A stretch of DNA of 21,607 nt from a virus: positions 1 to 21,607 of the IMG/VR virus record IMGVR_UViG_3300034104_006939; one strand, 5' to 3'. Below the pieces are notes generated by a model. The model worked only from the letters and a program-made list of their open reading frames with translations, was not told the DNA's origin and did not search any database. The position numbers were made by a program, and so were the translations under genes. Positions 1 through 8,120 of the stretch are shown here, piece after piece; position 1 is the first letter of the stretch; each line of letters opens with the position of its first letter.

Positions 1-571
1 AAAGACCTGTGGGTGGGGGAGAATTTAAATCCGTGTCTTGCGGAGCTGAATTATGTATTGTGTTTACAGCACTGTAATCATAAATGGATCCCACACGTTG
101 TGATAAATTTTTAAAATAATTGCAAGCGGATTCACATTGTCTCATTAAATCGGCAATTTTTTCTAAGAAATCTTTATCTTTATCTATGGGCAAATTGCGA
201 TTAAAATTGCGTTTTGGATCATATTGCTTCAATCGTTCTGAAAGATTATCTGTTTTTTTAAACGTATCTTCTACTTCTCTCTTAAGAGTATCTTTTACAT
301 CAAAAGGCAGCTGATCAATTTTTTTTCTGTAAAAAATTAAATGTTCTGTAGTAAGAGAAGGAGCATCCAATAAAAAATTTTTCATGAAGTCCCTAGAAGC
401 TCCTAATGTATCAGGATCTGTAGCTATTTTTTTCCAAAGATAAGCTAAATTTATTTCTGCTGAAAAATCTTCCAATAAATTGCAGAGATCTGTGTTATCC
501 CTTATAAAATCAGAATTATCACCTATTGCAATAGATTCTATGAATTCAGGAAATCCAGTATTAACTATCAT
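1..571 (-). CDS. Uncharacterised protein in the baseplate gene cluster (3' end outside window)
   Basis: This minus-strand reading frame opens at an ATG at 571 and stays open to position 1, so at least 190 residues are encoded and the C-terminus lies outside the window. The start is 6 bases after the stop of the hub-like gene, with AGGA a few bases upstream. The protein begins MIVNTGFPEFIESIAIG and is hydrophilic and mostly helical in character. Charged stretches are rich in Lys, Asp and Glu (for example DTLKREVEDTFKK), and the last visible residues are Pro-rich. There is no signal peptide or membrane segment. I do not recognise the family. Its place directly behind gp53-like and gp27-like baseplate genes, on the same strand, suggests a further tail or baseplate structural or assembly protein. 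That role is inferred from position only. Confidence 0.75.
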   Translation of the reverse strand, partial: MIVNTGFPEFIESIAIGDNSDFIRDNTDLCNLLEDFSAEINLAYLWKKIATDPDTLGASRDFMKNFLLDAPSLTTEHLIFYRKKIDQLPFDVKDTLKREVEDTFKKTDNLSERLKQYDPKRNFNRNLPIDKDKDFLEKIADLMRQCESACNYFKNLSQRVGSIYDYSAVNTIHNSAPQDTDLNSPPPTGL

Positions 572-577
572 AAATCA

Positions 578-2089
578 TTATCCTTTCAAAAGATTTTGTA
601 TATTATCAGCTTTTACACTAGTGTTTGTATCTAATAATTTATATGGTTTTATAGTTTCTATTTTGTTAATATAAGCGTTTTCTACGAAAATGTGTTTGAC
701 TGATGTAATGAGGTGTCTGCCTAAGTTATTAAGATCAAAATTTCTATCTGCATCAATATTTTTATCAAATTTTAACACATCTACGAAGGTAGCAGACTTT
801 CTTGCGGTTGATCCCCTTGTTTTATAAATGTATGTATAATTCAAATTTAATAAATTTGATAATTTTTTAATCTCAAATTGTCTTTCATTCATTTCAGGAG
901 GCAAAGACGATGTCACTGTTTTCCAAACATTTGACATATGCCCGGTACTTTGCGGCATAATAAAATTTTGTTGTAAATTATATGATGAAAACAACGGTTT
1001 AAATGGTTCGACAAAGCATTTATTATATTTTTCTATGATTGCATCTGGTGCTAATGCTTGGGTATTATATAAAAATGCGCCATGTGCTCTTGAATATGAC
1101 GAAATAGCTTCTTTTGTGAAAAATTTTAATATTAAAGATGCATCTGGTGATTCAACATACGATTCTTGAATATTTGAGTCTGATCCACCTAACCCAAATA
1201 AAATAATATCCGAATATATCTTAGATAAATGATTATAATCTATATTAGATTGTGTTTCTTTGTATGTACCTTCCCCTGCATTTGGTTGTCTGCCGAATCT
1301 TAATTCACCTTTACAAAATAATTCATTATTAGTAAACAAAGTTTTATATGATATCAAAATAAATTTTTTTTGTATTCTATCATATCTGAGAATGCATGGG
1401 CTATCATTGTGTACATGAAACTGCATCGCATAATTTAAAACGGCAATATATGGTACTGGACCGGCTGGTGTTATATCTATGTTTATACAACCGTCTTGTT
1501 CTAAAAATTCCTTACCTGATGAGTCCGTTAAAAATATACCCTGATCCATCTCTGTACATACTTCAGATAATATATCTTTTATCCACCTACCTGTTGGCTT
1601 TGTATTAAACGTATTTTCTGAAAGGTACGAACCAGCCCCACCTCCATTAAAAAAAGATTCTGTTAATTTATATTCTTTTGCTTCGACTAATTTTAATCTT
1701 TTGCAAATTGAATTTTCATAATTTATATCGACACAATCAGTGATAATAAATTCAAATTTTAAAACAAAATCATCATTAGTTAAAGGCAATATAGCATCTT
1801 CATTTGAAGCTGGTAATATTGTTAATATTAACATATCTCTACCATTGCCTAGATATGTATATTCTTTGTCAAAAAATGATGCATCATTTTTAACTATCAT
1901 CTCTGCTGTATGAAATGGATGATGTATGTTATCTACTATTTCAATATAACGGAATGCATTTCCTTTTAGCATTGTTGCATTGCCCGAATCATCTAATGCC
2001 ACTAATGAAGCACAAACAAAATAATCACTACCATTATATTGGTATTTAAATTGTTCATGATTACTGCTTATGTAATTAGATATTGGCAT
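578..2089 (-). CDS. Baseplate hub protein, T4 gp27-like (putative)
   Basis: The 503-residue protein has the character of a contractile-tail hub subunit. Near residues 45-90 a segment (RYIEIVDNIHHPFHTAEMIV and following, then GNGRDMLILTI) resembles the first beta-barrel domain of gp27/gpD-type hubs, where binding residues precede a beta strand. Around residues 130-180, LKLVEAKEYKLTESF followed by a Gly-rich loop and a GRWIKDILSEV helix resembles the conserved linker of these proteins. In T4 the gp27 trimer is the centre of the baseplate, joining the tube to the gp5 spike. The length is above T4 gp27 (391 residues). The gene starts 2 bases after the gp53-like stop, so it is probably translated with it. 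The assignment rests on domain-level resemblance and on context; a generic baseplate protein is the alternative. Confidence 0.6.
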   Translation of the reverse strand: MPISNYISSNHEQFKYQYNGSDYFVCASLVALDDSGNATMLKGNAFRYIEIVDNIHHPFHTAEMIVKNDASFFDKEYTYLGNGRDMLILTILPASNEDAILPLTNDDFVLKFEFIITDCVDINYENSICKRLKLVEAKEYKLTESFFNGGGAGSYLSENTFNTKPTGRWIKDILSEVCTEMDQGIFLTDSSGKEFLEQDGCINIDITPAGPVPYIAVLNYAMQFHVHNDSPCILRYDRIQKKFILISYKTLFTNNELFCKGELRFGRQPNAGEGTYKETQSNIDYNHLSKIYSDIILFGLGGSDSNIQESYVESPDASLILKFFTKEAISSYSRAHGAFLYNTQALAPDAIIEKYNKCFVEPFKPLFSSYNLQQNFIMPQSTGHMSNVWKTVTSSLPPEMNERQFEIKKLSNLLNLNYTYIYKTRGSTARKSATFVDVLKFDKNIDADRNFDLNNLGRHLITSVKHIFVENAYINKIETIKPYKLLDTNTSVKADNIQNLLKG

Positions 2090-2091
2090 GT

Positions 2092-2442
2092 TTATTCTCT
2101 ATTTTTTAATGAAGCCAAAACAGAAGATATATATTCTTTTTTAATGACCTTAATTACTGATCCTGGTGTTAACAATTTTAAAGAATTTTGAATATTATTA
2201 CACAGCAATAACAACCACCATAGGTGTATTGTTCCATACACATTGTGACTTATTGTGGTAAGTGGCAATAAATCAGGCACATTATAATAATCAAATACAC
2301 TATCATCTATATTTTCGGACAAAGTAACTTTTTTTCCTATATTATAAAAATAATATGAATCACCATTTTCATTTGTATCTCTATACATATTGAAAATGTT
2401 TTCGTAATATTCTTTTGGATGTGATAAGTTTATTTGCTCCAT
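2092..2442 (-). CDS. Baseplate wedge protein, T4 gp53-like (putative)
   Basis: This is a small protein of 116 residues. Its centre (PLTTISHNVYGTIHLWWLLL, followed by CNNIQN and LLTPGSVIKV) matches the pattern of gp53-family wedge proteins: a Tyr-Gly-Thr turn, then a Trp-rich helix, Asn, and a LysM-like strand. In T4, gp53 clamps neighbouring wedges around the hub. T4 gp53 is longer (196 residues), so this is a compact version. ATTAGGATAATATG gives a plausible Shine-Dalgarno (AGGA) just before the ATG. The start is 1 base from the stop of the upstream gene and the end is 2 bases before the hub gene, placing it in one baseplate operon. The family call is from motif recognition. Confidence 0.7.
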   Translation of the reverse strand: MEQINLSHPKEYYENIFNMYRDTNENGDSYYFYNIGKKVTLSENIDDSVFDYYNVPDLLPLTTISHNVYGTIHLWWLLLLCNNIQNSLKLLTPGSVIKVIKKEYISSVLASLKNRE

Positions 2443-2443
2443 A

Positions 2444-3829
2444 TTATCCTAATATTGCGCCACCCGATGACACCGGTGCATTAATTGGTAACCTTGTTGT
2501 TGTTGCTGCTTCTGCAGCAACTTTTGCCGCTGCTGCAGCTTGTTTTTTTGCAAATTCTTCTTGTTGTCTTGATTTCTCTAAAGCATTTTTTGCAAATTGT
2601 TCTTTTTGTAATTCTTCTTCTGACTTTCCTCTATAGCCTGTCGAATTACTGGGTGGGGGTATGTATTTTCCTTCCATTAACATAGCTTTTTCATACATAT
2701 TTGCATCATATTTAAGTAATGATGTAAATGTAATTGTTATATTGTAAGCTTCGGGATAAATGACCCCAGCATGCAAACTTTTAGTACCGACATGAGTTGT
2801 TTTGAAGTCCGAAACATAACAAAAAGGCAAATTAACTTTACCAGGAATCAAAATATCGTATATGCGCGAAGGATCCACAGCAATCAAATCTTTGCGATGA
2901 GGCATATTATTCAAACCAAATAATTTAATAAACTTTGTGTTTTTTTCCGTTTCAAAACTATTTACAATATTATAAAGTGGAAATGAAATGGTTACTGATG
3001 GTTGACCTACGCTATTAAAATCATAAAATTGAGGCATCTGAATATATGCGCCGGGGGATAATAACGCCGGCAGTTGTGACAATTTTTGTAAATTCTTACC
3101 TGCGTTACCTGTATCTAAATTAAACAGGCCCGCAGAAAATTGAAGATATTCATTGGAATCAGAAAATTGATTTGATAAAGATAAAAATTCATCATCTAAA
3201 TACGGAAAAATAAATTTATTTCTTGTTGGCGATACGGTATATAAATGATCATATAATTTCTTCAATTTTTCATTATGCCAAGACATGCTGCTTTCATTTA
3301 ACCCAGTATTAGATTTAAATTTTTCAATAAGAGTTTTAGCCTTTTGTGCTGCACTAGAAGATGAAATTTTTTGTGCTGCCTTATCTGCACCTTCTGAAAA
3401 TGTTTTTGCCCATTCTGGTGATATTATATCATTGAATGATCCGCCCAATGTTTGAACTGTAGCTGCAATTGCATTGCCTGCGATATTGCCTGTTTTCTTT
3501 AAAGCATCTATACCTATAGTAAACGATGCTTTTAAATTTTGAACTAGGGGTGATGTACTTATGTTATATTCAGTAGCAATTAAATTTGGTACATTTTCTA
3601 TTATTGAATTTTTATTCTCGGATAAAGTCCAAATATAATCTTTTAAAATATTGAATTCTTCAGAAATTGTTTTTCTTTCAATGGGGGTTAATGTTGCGGG
3701 TTTAGGCTCTGCTATTTGAATAGATGGTGTTTGTTGTGGTTCTCTGCTGCCTAAATTTTCGCGCATTTGTCTTTTTTCTGGTGGTCCTGTGGGTATTACC
3801 CCGAAAGGTCCGTCTGTCTCAATTGCCAT
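2444..3829 (-). CDS. Tail tube-associated baseplate protein, gp48/gp54-type tube initiator (putative)
   Basis: This 461-residue protein has three visible parts. Residues 1-160 are low in order, with a Pro/Gln-rich start and Ala/Lys helices. The middle and C-terminal part (about 200-400) is beta-rich. Its segment IYDILIPGKVNLPFCYVSDF followed by GVIYPEAYNITITFTSLL resembles the tube-fold C-terminal domain of T4 gp48/gp54, which caps the baseplate and nucleates the tube. The last 60 residues are Ala/Lys/Gln-rich, probably a long helix or coiled coil ending in a Gly-rich tail. The ATG overlaps the tape-measure stop by one base (TAATG), implying translational coupling, and the gene precedes gp53- and gp27-like genes. 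The exact counterpart (gp48 or gp54) cannot be decided by eye. Confidence 0.5.
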   Translation of the reverse strand: MAIETDGPFGVIPTGPPEKRQMRENLGSREPQQTPSIQIAEPKPATLTPIERKTISEEFNILKDYIWTLSENKNSIIENVPNLIATEYNISTSPLVQNLKASFTIGIDALKKTGNIAGNAIAATVQTLGGSFNDIISPEWAKTFSEGADKAAQKISSSSAAQKAKTLIEKFKSNTGLNESSMSWHNEKLKKLYDHLYTVSPTRNKFIFPYLDDEFLSLSNQFSDSNEYLQFSAGLFNLDTGNAGKNLQKLSQLPALLSPGAYIQMPQFYDFNSVGQPSVTISFPLYNIVNSFETEKNTKFIKLFGLNNMPHRKDLIAVDPSRIYDILIPGKVNLPFCYVSDFKTTHVGTKSLHAGVIYPEAYNITITFTSLLKYDANMYEKAMLMEGKYIPPPSNSTGYRGKSEEELQKEQFAKNALEKSRQQEEFAKKQAAAAAKVAAEAATTTRLPINAPVSSGGAILG

Positions 3830-5829
3830 TACAATCTACCTCCCATTAAATTTGTTGATGATACTGTACTATTTAAAAAATTTCTTCTCGAATCTGAAAC
3901 ATTTAATTTTAATTTTATGTCATTATCTAAAGGCATTTGAACATTATTAGTTTGTGATGATCCGGTTTTTTTTGCAATTACTTGTAATAATTCTGTTTGT
4001 TCAGCTAATATTAGATTTTGAACATTCATTAATTTTATATCTTCTGCAGATGGCGTTATATTAGGCTGAATAACAATAGGTTTTGGTGTTTCTACTGTTG
4101 TTGTAGGTTTTTTTACTTCGGGTAAATTATTAAAATCCGTTGGTGTTAATTTTGCAATTTCTTTGGTGGCTGCAGGTGTCATCATTATACCATCATTTCC
4201 TTTTGCTATCTTGGGATATTTTGATGCTATTTTAGCTTTATCTACTAATAATTTTTGGTTTTCTGTAAATTTTAATTCTTCTTGATATTTTAATTTTTCT
4301 TGTTTATTTTGTTCTTCAGACAGCTTTTTAGCCTGGTCATTTATATTAGGCATTTCAATTTTTTTCTTGCTACTAAAAAAATTCTTAAATGATGACCATA
4401 AATCTTTCAACCAGGTCCATGCGCCAGTTAGCATATTTGCTACCCAATCATACATTCCATTAAATGTATCTTTTATACCTTCCCATATTTTGCCGGGCAA
4501 AGTTTTATTAACTTCAAATTGTGCCTCTTCTTCAGGAGTTCTTGTTATATCTCTCCAAGCTTGCCACACACCCAATCCAATAGATATTGCAGTACCGACT
4601 CCGGGGAAACAAGAAGCAATTGCGGAGGCAATTTCTATTAAAGACCCAAAATAATCACCTTTTGAAAAACGATCATAAGCAAAATATGCTCCTAAAATTC
4701 CACCCAGTATAGGCAATCGCTTAGCTAAAAATTTTAAACTCTTTCCACCGAATCCTAATAGTTTAGATAAAATACCTTCCTTGCCGCCTTTTGCTAGAGC
4801 TTCGACTCCCTTAGTAGCTACTTTAGCTACATCATCAGATGCTTGTGTAAAGGGTATTTTTAAATTACCAAATATTGTGGGCATTTTTTCAGTTAAAAAT
4901 TTAAATGGCCATTGAACTATAGTAATTACCTTTTCTTTCATTAAATTCACAATATCCATTGTGGTTTTGCCTCCCATTAATTTTATTTTTGCTAATAAGT
5001 CTATAGTACCTTGCCACGGCGCAATTTTATCTGTAAAAAAATGTGATAGTAAAGATAGAATAGGTGACGCAGCAAATAACATTGCTCCCAATCCCTTCAC
5101 AACATTGTAAAATCCGCGTATTGCTCTGATTAAAGATCCTATAATAGGTATTGTTTCTAATAAATTGAGAAATCCAGAGTCAGACTTTTTTTCGTCTTTC
5201 TTTTTTTCGTCTTTCTTTTTTTTATTTTCTTTTGAATTATATGTCAAATTGTCTGGTTCAAATAAATCTTTTTCTTTTGTTTCTTTTTCTGTCTTTAATT
5301 TATTTTTTTCAGATGCGGCTAATATTTTTGAAATAGCACTAACTTTCATTACAGAATTAAAAATCTTTGCTATAGATGCATATCTACCTTTTTCCGGACT
5401 TGTTAATGATATATCATTGTTTTTTTCTTCTTTTTCGCTTTCTATTTTTTGAACGACATTTTCTTTATTTTTTGTCTGAATTATTTTTGAAATAGCACTA
5501 ACTTTCATTACAGAATTAAAAATCTTTGCTATAGATGCATATCTACCTTTTTCTGGGCCCGTTAATGCTGCTATATTCGTTTTTTCATCTCTTGGTATTA
5601 AATTACCGCCTATTACTTTTAATGCTTCTTTAATATCATTAAAAGTTTTAGAAAGCTCTGCTATAGCCGACCCAGTTTGGTTTGTGGCTTGTATAGCAGC
5701 TGCAGTGTTAGCCATGGTACTGGCTGTTGTTCTGGCATATTCAGTGATTACATTCTTTAAGGATGTATTCGTTGATGTTAGTTGCTTTAATTCATTTAAA
5801 AGACGTTGTGTGAGGTCTTCTTTTGCCAT
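3829..5829 (-). CDS. Tape measure protein (putative)
   Basis: The 666-residue protein has the build of a tail tape measure. An N-terminal helical part (1-80, Thr/Ala/Asn-rich) is followed by a duplicated segment (PEKGRYASIAKIFNSVMKVS at about 92 and again at 145). A highly charged Lys/Glu/Asp stretch (about 175-218) comes next, then hydrophobic helices (about 221-265 and 370-430, including ASCFPGVGTAISIGLGVW, typical of tape-measure membrane-active regions), and a Gln/Lys-rich C-terminal coil. It lies between two assembly-protein genes and the tube-initiator gene, where a tape measure is expected. It is somewhat longer than T4 gp29 (590). The start has an ATTAAATA box 6 bases upstream, a possible late promoter. 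The exact repeat suggests a recent lengthening. Confidence 0.75.
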   Translation of the reverse strand: MAKEDLTQRLLNELKQLTSTNTSLKNVITEYARTTASTMANTAAAIQATNQTGSAIAELSKTFNDIKEALKVIGGNLIPRDEKTNIAALTGPEKGRYASIAKIFNSVMKVSAISKIIQTKNKENVVQKIESEKEEKNNDISLTSPEKGRYASIAKIFNSVMKVSAISKILAASEKNKLKTEKETKEKDLFEPDNLTYNSKENKKKKDEKKKDEKKSDSGFLNLLETIPIIGSLIRAIRGFYNVVKGLGAMLFAASPILSLLSHFFTDKIAPWQGTIDLLAKIKLMGGKTTMDIVNLMKEKVITIVQWPFKFLTEKMPTIFGNLKIPFTQASDDVAKVATKGVEALAKGGKEGILSKLLGFGGKSLKFLAKRLPILGGILGAYFAYDRFSKGDYFGSLIEIASAIASCFPGVGTAISIGLGVWQAWRDITRTPEEEAQFEVNKTLPGKIWEGIKDTFNGMYDWVANMLTGAWTWLKDLWSSFKNFFSSKKKIEMPNINDQAKKLSEEQNKQEKLKYQEELKFTENQKLLVDKAKIASKYPKIAKGNDGIMMTPAATKEIAKLTPTDFNNLPEVKKPTTTVETPKPIVIQPNITPSAEDIKLMNVQNLILAEQTELLQVIAKKTGSSQTNNVQMPLDNDIKLKLNVSDSRRNFLNSTVSSTNLMGGRL
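5185..5223 (-). repeat. Short tandem repeat with A7-A8 runs inside the tape-measure gene
   Basis: On the plus strand the 15-base unit CGTCTTTCTTTTTTT occurs twice in tandem (5193-5207 and 5208-5222) behind another T7 run. It encodes the repeated Lys-Lys-Asp-Glu-Lys peptide near residues 203-215 of the tape measure. Homopolymer runs of this kind are prone to polymerase slippage. Confidence 0.8.
5323..5553 (-). repeat. 72-bp exact direct repeat, 159-bp period, in the tape-measure gene
   Basis: The stretch 5323-5394 recurs base for base at 5482-5553. The offset is 159 bases, or exactly 53 codons, so the duplication keeps frame. It encodes about 24 residues present twice in the tape measure (GRYASIAKIFNSVMKVSAIS core). 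Identity without synonymous changes points to a recent duplication or ongoing homogenisation. Confidence 0.9.
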
Positions 5830-5835
5830 TGTAAT

Positions 5836-5843
5836 TATTTAAT
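5836..5843 (-). promoter_or_regulatory. Late-promoter-like box ATTAAATA before the tape-measure gene
   Basis: Read on the minus strand, ATTAAATA lies 6 bases before the ATG at 5829. It differs from TATAAATA in the first two bases. The same variant at the same spacing precedes the gene at 18307, which is why it is listed. Weak evidence alone. Confidence 0.3.
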
Positions 5844-5853
5844 GGCATGATCT

Positions 5854-6588
5854 TTAAACAAACAACCTTGCATCTAAAGTAAGTTTTACTCCTTCAACAG
5901 TGAGATATTCTTCTTCGGGATTTTTAAATTTTTCAGCAATTAATGTATTCAATTTTGTAATGATAGAGGCTGGTAATTGTTCTATTAATTTTAATCTATC
6001 TTCAATTGTCAGTAAAGACATATCCTGTTGGAGCTCCCCAATTTGAATTGTTTTTATATATTTTAATACTTCGAACACATACATTTCACCAATAATATTA
6101 GTTAAATCAATATTTGAAGCTTTTTTAATCTTTCCTAATTGCATTTTTGATACAACCTGATCTATAGCTATATTAGGAGCCTGTGCTGTTATCTTAAGTG
6201 GTCCTTCTTCAATAAAAAAATCTTCAAATGCTGAAGCTTCAACATTTAATTTTTTATCAATAAAAATTTTTGTATCAATTTGTTTATCTTCTGATTCTAA
6301 TAATTGTGAAGTAAATTTATTTCTTAGCGCAAAAGCTATAACAGGTTTATCTAATAATCTATAATTATTTTTTTCTAAGCTATTTTGATCAATAATTGCA
6401 TTGAAAATTACATTAAATTCCAATAAATTAAAAATTTCAGATGAAATACCTGATTTTAAAATTTCTTTCTGTTGTTGTAATGACAATGGTTTGAATGAAA
6501 CCGTCCGTTGCAACGAAGGTATAAAAACATTTACAGTATCTTCGAAGTTAATTTCATTTAATTTGCTTAGAATATCATTCAACCCCAT
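5854..6588 (-). CDS. Baseplate/tail assembly protein, T4 gp26/gp51-type (putative)
   Basis: The 244-residue protein begins with a helix, then a beta segment (DTVNVFIPSLQRTVSFKPLS) and QQQKEILKSG. This is the pattern of the T4_baseplate (gp26/gp51) family, where a short strand pair naming the target 'scale' is followed by a helical KEE-like region. The rest is helical with Ile/Lys/Leu, and a late strand pair (EYLTVEGVKLTLDARLFV) closes it. In T4 these proteins help assemble the baseplate hub. Here the gene sits between tube proteins and the tape measure, the place of tail assembly chaperones (lambda G/GT) in other tailed phages, so a tape-measure chaperone role is a reasonable inference. It lies 15 bases after the preceding gene, with no clear Shine-Dalgarno. 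Confidence 0.55.
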   Translation of the reverse strand: MGLNDILSKLNEINFEDTVNVFIPSLQRTVSFKPLSLQQQKEILKSGISSEIFNLLEFNVIFNAIIDQNSLEKNNYRLLDKPVIAFALRNKFTSQLLESEDKQIDTKIFIDKKLNVEASAFEDFFIEEGPLKITAQAPNIAIDQVVSKMQLGKIKKASNIDLTNIIGEMYVFEVLKYIKTIQIGELQQDMSLLTIEDRLKLIEQLPASIITKLNTLIAEKFKNPEEEYLTVEGVKLTLDARLFV

Positions 6589-6603
6589 GAAAATTATGTA
6601 TGG

Positions 6604-7440
6604 CTATAATGAAAAATTGCTATTGGTTTTCTTTTGTGCTTCTTCTTGCTTTTTAATTTCATTGTTTTGCAATGCAACATACATTCTAGCTTCATTAAAT
6701 GTCATAGACATAAAATGATCATATGATATATTGAGTTTTGTAATTAAATTAAATTGCAATTCATAAAAATTTTTTAAATTATCATTATATATTGTTTTTA
6801 TAAATTCAAATAATGAATTATTAAAAGGATTAAGTTTAAAATTTTTAAATGATTCCAATATATCAATATTAAAAATATTTTTATCTTCTATATATGATAT
6901 ATATTTTAAAATATATTCTTTAATATCATTATAAATGCTAGCTGGAATACTCTCATATAATGAGATTTTCTCATGATCAGTTAGATAATTTAAATCTAAG
7001 TCATTAATTTTTAAAATGCATTTAAGAAAAATGTCATCATTACTATCCAATAGAAAATTATTAGGAATTCCGATCTTGAATTTTAAATTTCCTATATTAA
7101 TTTCATTATAATCAATTTTTAAATTTTGTATATTCTTACAAATATCAAAAAGATTATATTTTATCTGTGTATTTTCTGCGAAAAATTCTATTACATTTCC
7201 TATAGAAGCAGATCTCATTTCTAATAGAATACAAAATTTATCTAAATTTGATAAATCAGAAGGTGATATATCTGTAAGATCATTAATGCATTGATCAAAA
7301 AATGATAACAAGTCATTATAACTGTTGTTTTGTAAAAATTTTAAAATATCTAAATAATAAAAATTATTAATTTCTTTAATTTTTACAAATTTCTGAGAAA
7401 CTGGTAAAAATAATGTAGTATAGAAATTAGATTTTATCAT
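6604..7440 (-). CDS. Baseplate/tail assembly protein, T4 gp26/gp51-type (putative), very AT-rich
   Basis: The 278-residue protein is almost wholly helical and very rich in Asn, Ile, Lys, Leu and Phe. Its N-terminus (TTLFLPVSQKFVKIKEINN) gives a strand pair followed by helices. Its C-terminus (SYDHFMSMTFNEARMYVALQ, then a KKQEEAQKK tail) matches the ending typical of gp26/gp51-type proteins, a 'MTxxEARxY' helix before a charged tail. The ATG overlaps the previous stop by one base (TAATG), indicating translational coupling with the tube-like gene. With the next gene it forms a pair of related-looking assembly proteins ahead of the tape measure. The base composition is even more AT-rich than its neighbours, which suggests weak constraint or rapid drift. 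Confidence 0.5.
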   Translation of the reverse strand: MIKSNFYTTLFLPVSQKFVKIKEINNFYYLDILKFLQNNSYNDLLSFFDQCINDLTDISPSDLSNLDKFCILLEMRSASIGNVIEFFAENTQIKYNLFDICKNIQNLKIDYNEINIGNLKFKIGIPNNFLLDSNDDIFLKCILKINDLDLNYLTDHEKISLYESIPASIYNDIKEYILKYISYIEDKNIFNIDILESFKNFKLNPFNNSLFEFIKTIYNDNLKNFYELQFNLITKLNISYDHFMSMTFNEARMYVALQNNEIKKQEEAQKKTNSNFSL

Positions 7441-8111
7441 TATACTAATTTATAATGATAATAATTATAAATCCATGTGGTATTCTTTGCAACTATCTTC
7501 TCATCATCATATTGCAAGCTTGAACCGTCTGCATTGAATGGCGTACAATCTATAAAATTGTGTATCTTTCGAATAGGTTTATCACTACCTTTAGTATATT
7601 GTACTACCTGTATATCCGCTTTTAACGATGGCTTACCCGGGATCATTGCGTTGCCTCTATAGCCACATGCAATAATCCAAGGTTTAATAAGACCGTCCAC
7701 AATATCTATATTTGTCTCCAATAAAGATATTGAAATTTCACGTTTGCCTCCGGAAGCGCGGTTTTTGATTACACTAGACTGCAAAAAACAATTATCTCCA
7801 TCCATTGAGATAGGACTCATCTCTAAAGATTCACCTGGTATATCAACACTCTGAGCAAAATAAAGTCCTAAACCTTCTTCAGTGGGATTAGTTCGTGCAC
7901 CTAAAAAATTTTCGAAATGTGAATATTTTGTTGCTTCGCGCAATTGCGAATGATCTGCAGTAAAAAAACGTGATATTTCATTAAAAAATTGAAATAAATC
8001 ACTCTTAGGTGCTATTCGTACCACCCATTGTGTTTGTAGGGGGACATCGGTCCCCCATACAGACAAATTATTTAAGAAATGTTCGCGAGATGAATATATA
8101 TTCTCTGCCAT
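7440..8111 (-). CDS. Tail tube-fold protein, gp19-like paralogue (putative)
   Basis: The 223-residue protein resembles phage tail tube proteins. A central strand set (FAQSVDIPGESLEMSPISMD) is followed by KREISISLLETNIDIVDGLI, a helix with PWIIACGYRG, and a final hairpin ending in a Trp/Tyr-rich strand (TTWIYNYYHYKLV). This order (PG-loop, beta, helix with W, beta hairpins) is the tube fold. The gene is 9 bases downstream of another tube-like gene and overlaps the next by one base. It could be a second tube subunit, a tube-to-baseplate adaptor or a tube terminator. TATAAATG at the start codon overlaps the ATG itself, so it cannot serve as a promoter for this gene. A GC-rich hairpin lies early in the coding region (8039-8056). 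Confidence 0.55.
   Translation of the reverse strand: MAENIYSSREHFLNNLSVWGTDVPLQTQWVVRIAPKSDLFQFFNEISRFFTADHSQLREATKYSHFENFLGARTNPTEEGLGLYFAQSVDIPGESLEMSPISMDGDNCFLQSSVIKNRASGGKREISISLLETNIDIVDGLIKPWIIACGYRGNAMIPGKPSLKADIQVVQYTKGSDKPIRKIHNFIDCTPFNADGSSLQYDDEKIVAKNTTWIYNYYHYKLV
8039..8056. other. GC-rich hairpin within the 5' part of a tube-like gene
   Basis: GGGGGAC and GTCCCCC form a perfect 7-bp inverted repeat around the 4-base loop ATCG. It lies roughly 55-73 bases after the start codon of the minus-strand gene, encoding residues about 19-25. No T run follows on either strand, so it is not a classical terminator. Such a GC block stands out in this AT-rich sequence. Confidence 0.6.
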
Positions 8112-8120
8112 TTATAATAG

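Noticed and set aside
5165-5452. Phe/Ser-rich plus-strand frame opposite the tape measure
   Set aside because: It mirrors the Lys/Glu-rich minus-strand gene; its composition is that of an antisense shadow and it has no start signal.
6589-7440. Programmed frameshift joining the two assembly-protein genes as in lambda G/GT
   Set aside because: The frames do not overlap; 15 bases and a stop separate them and I see no slippery heptamer at the junction.
8112-8119. TATAAAT(G) before the tube-like gene as a late promoter
   Set aside because: The last bases are the start codon itself, so transcription would begin within the gene.
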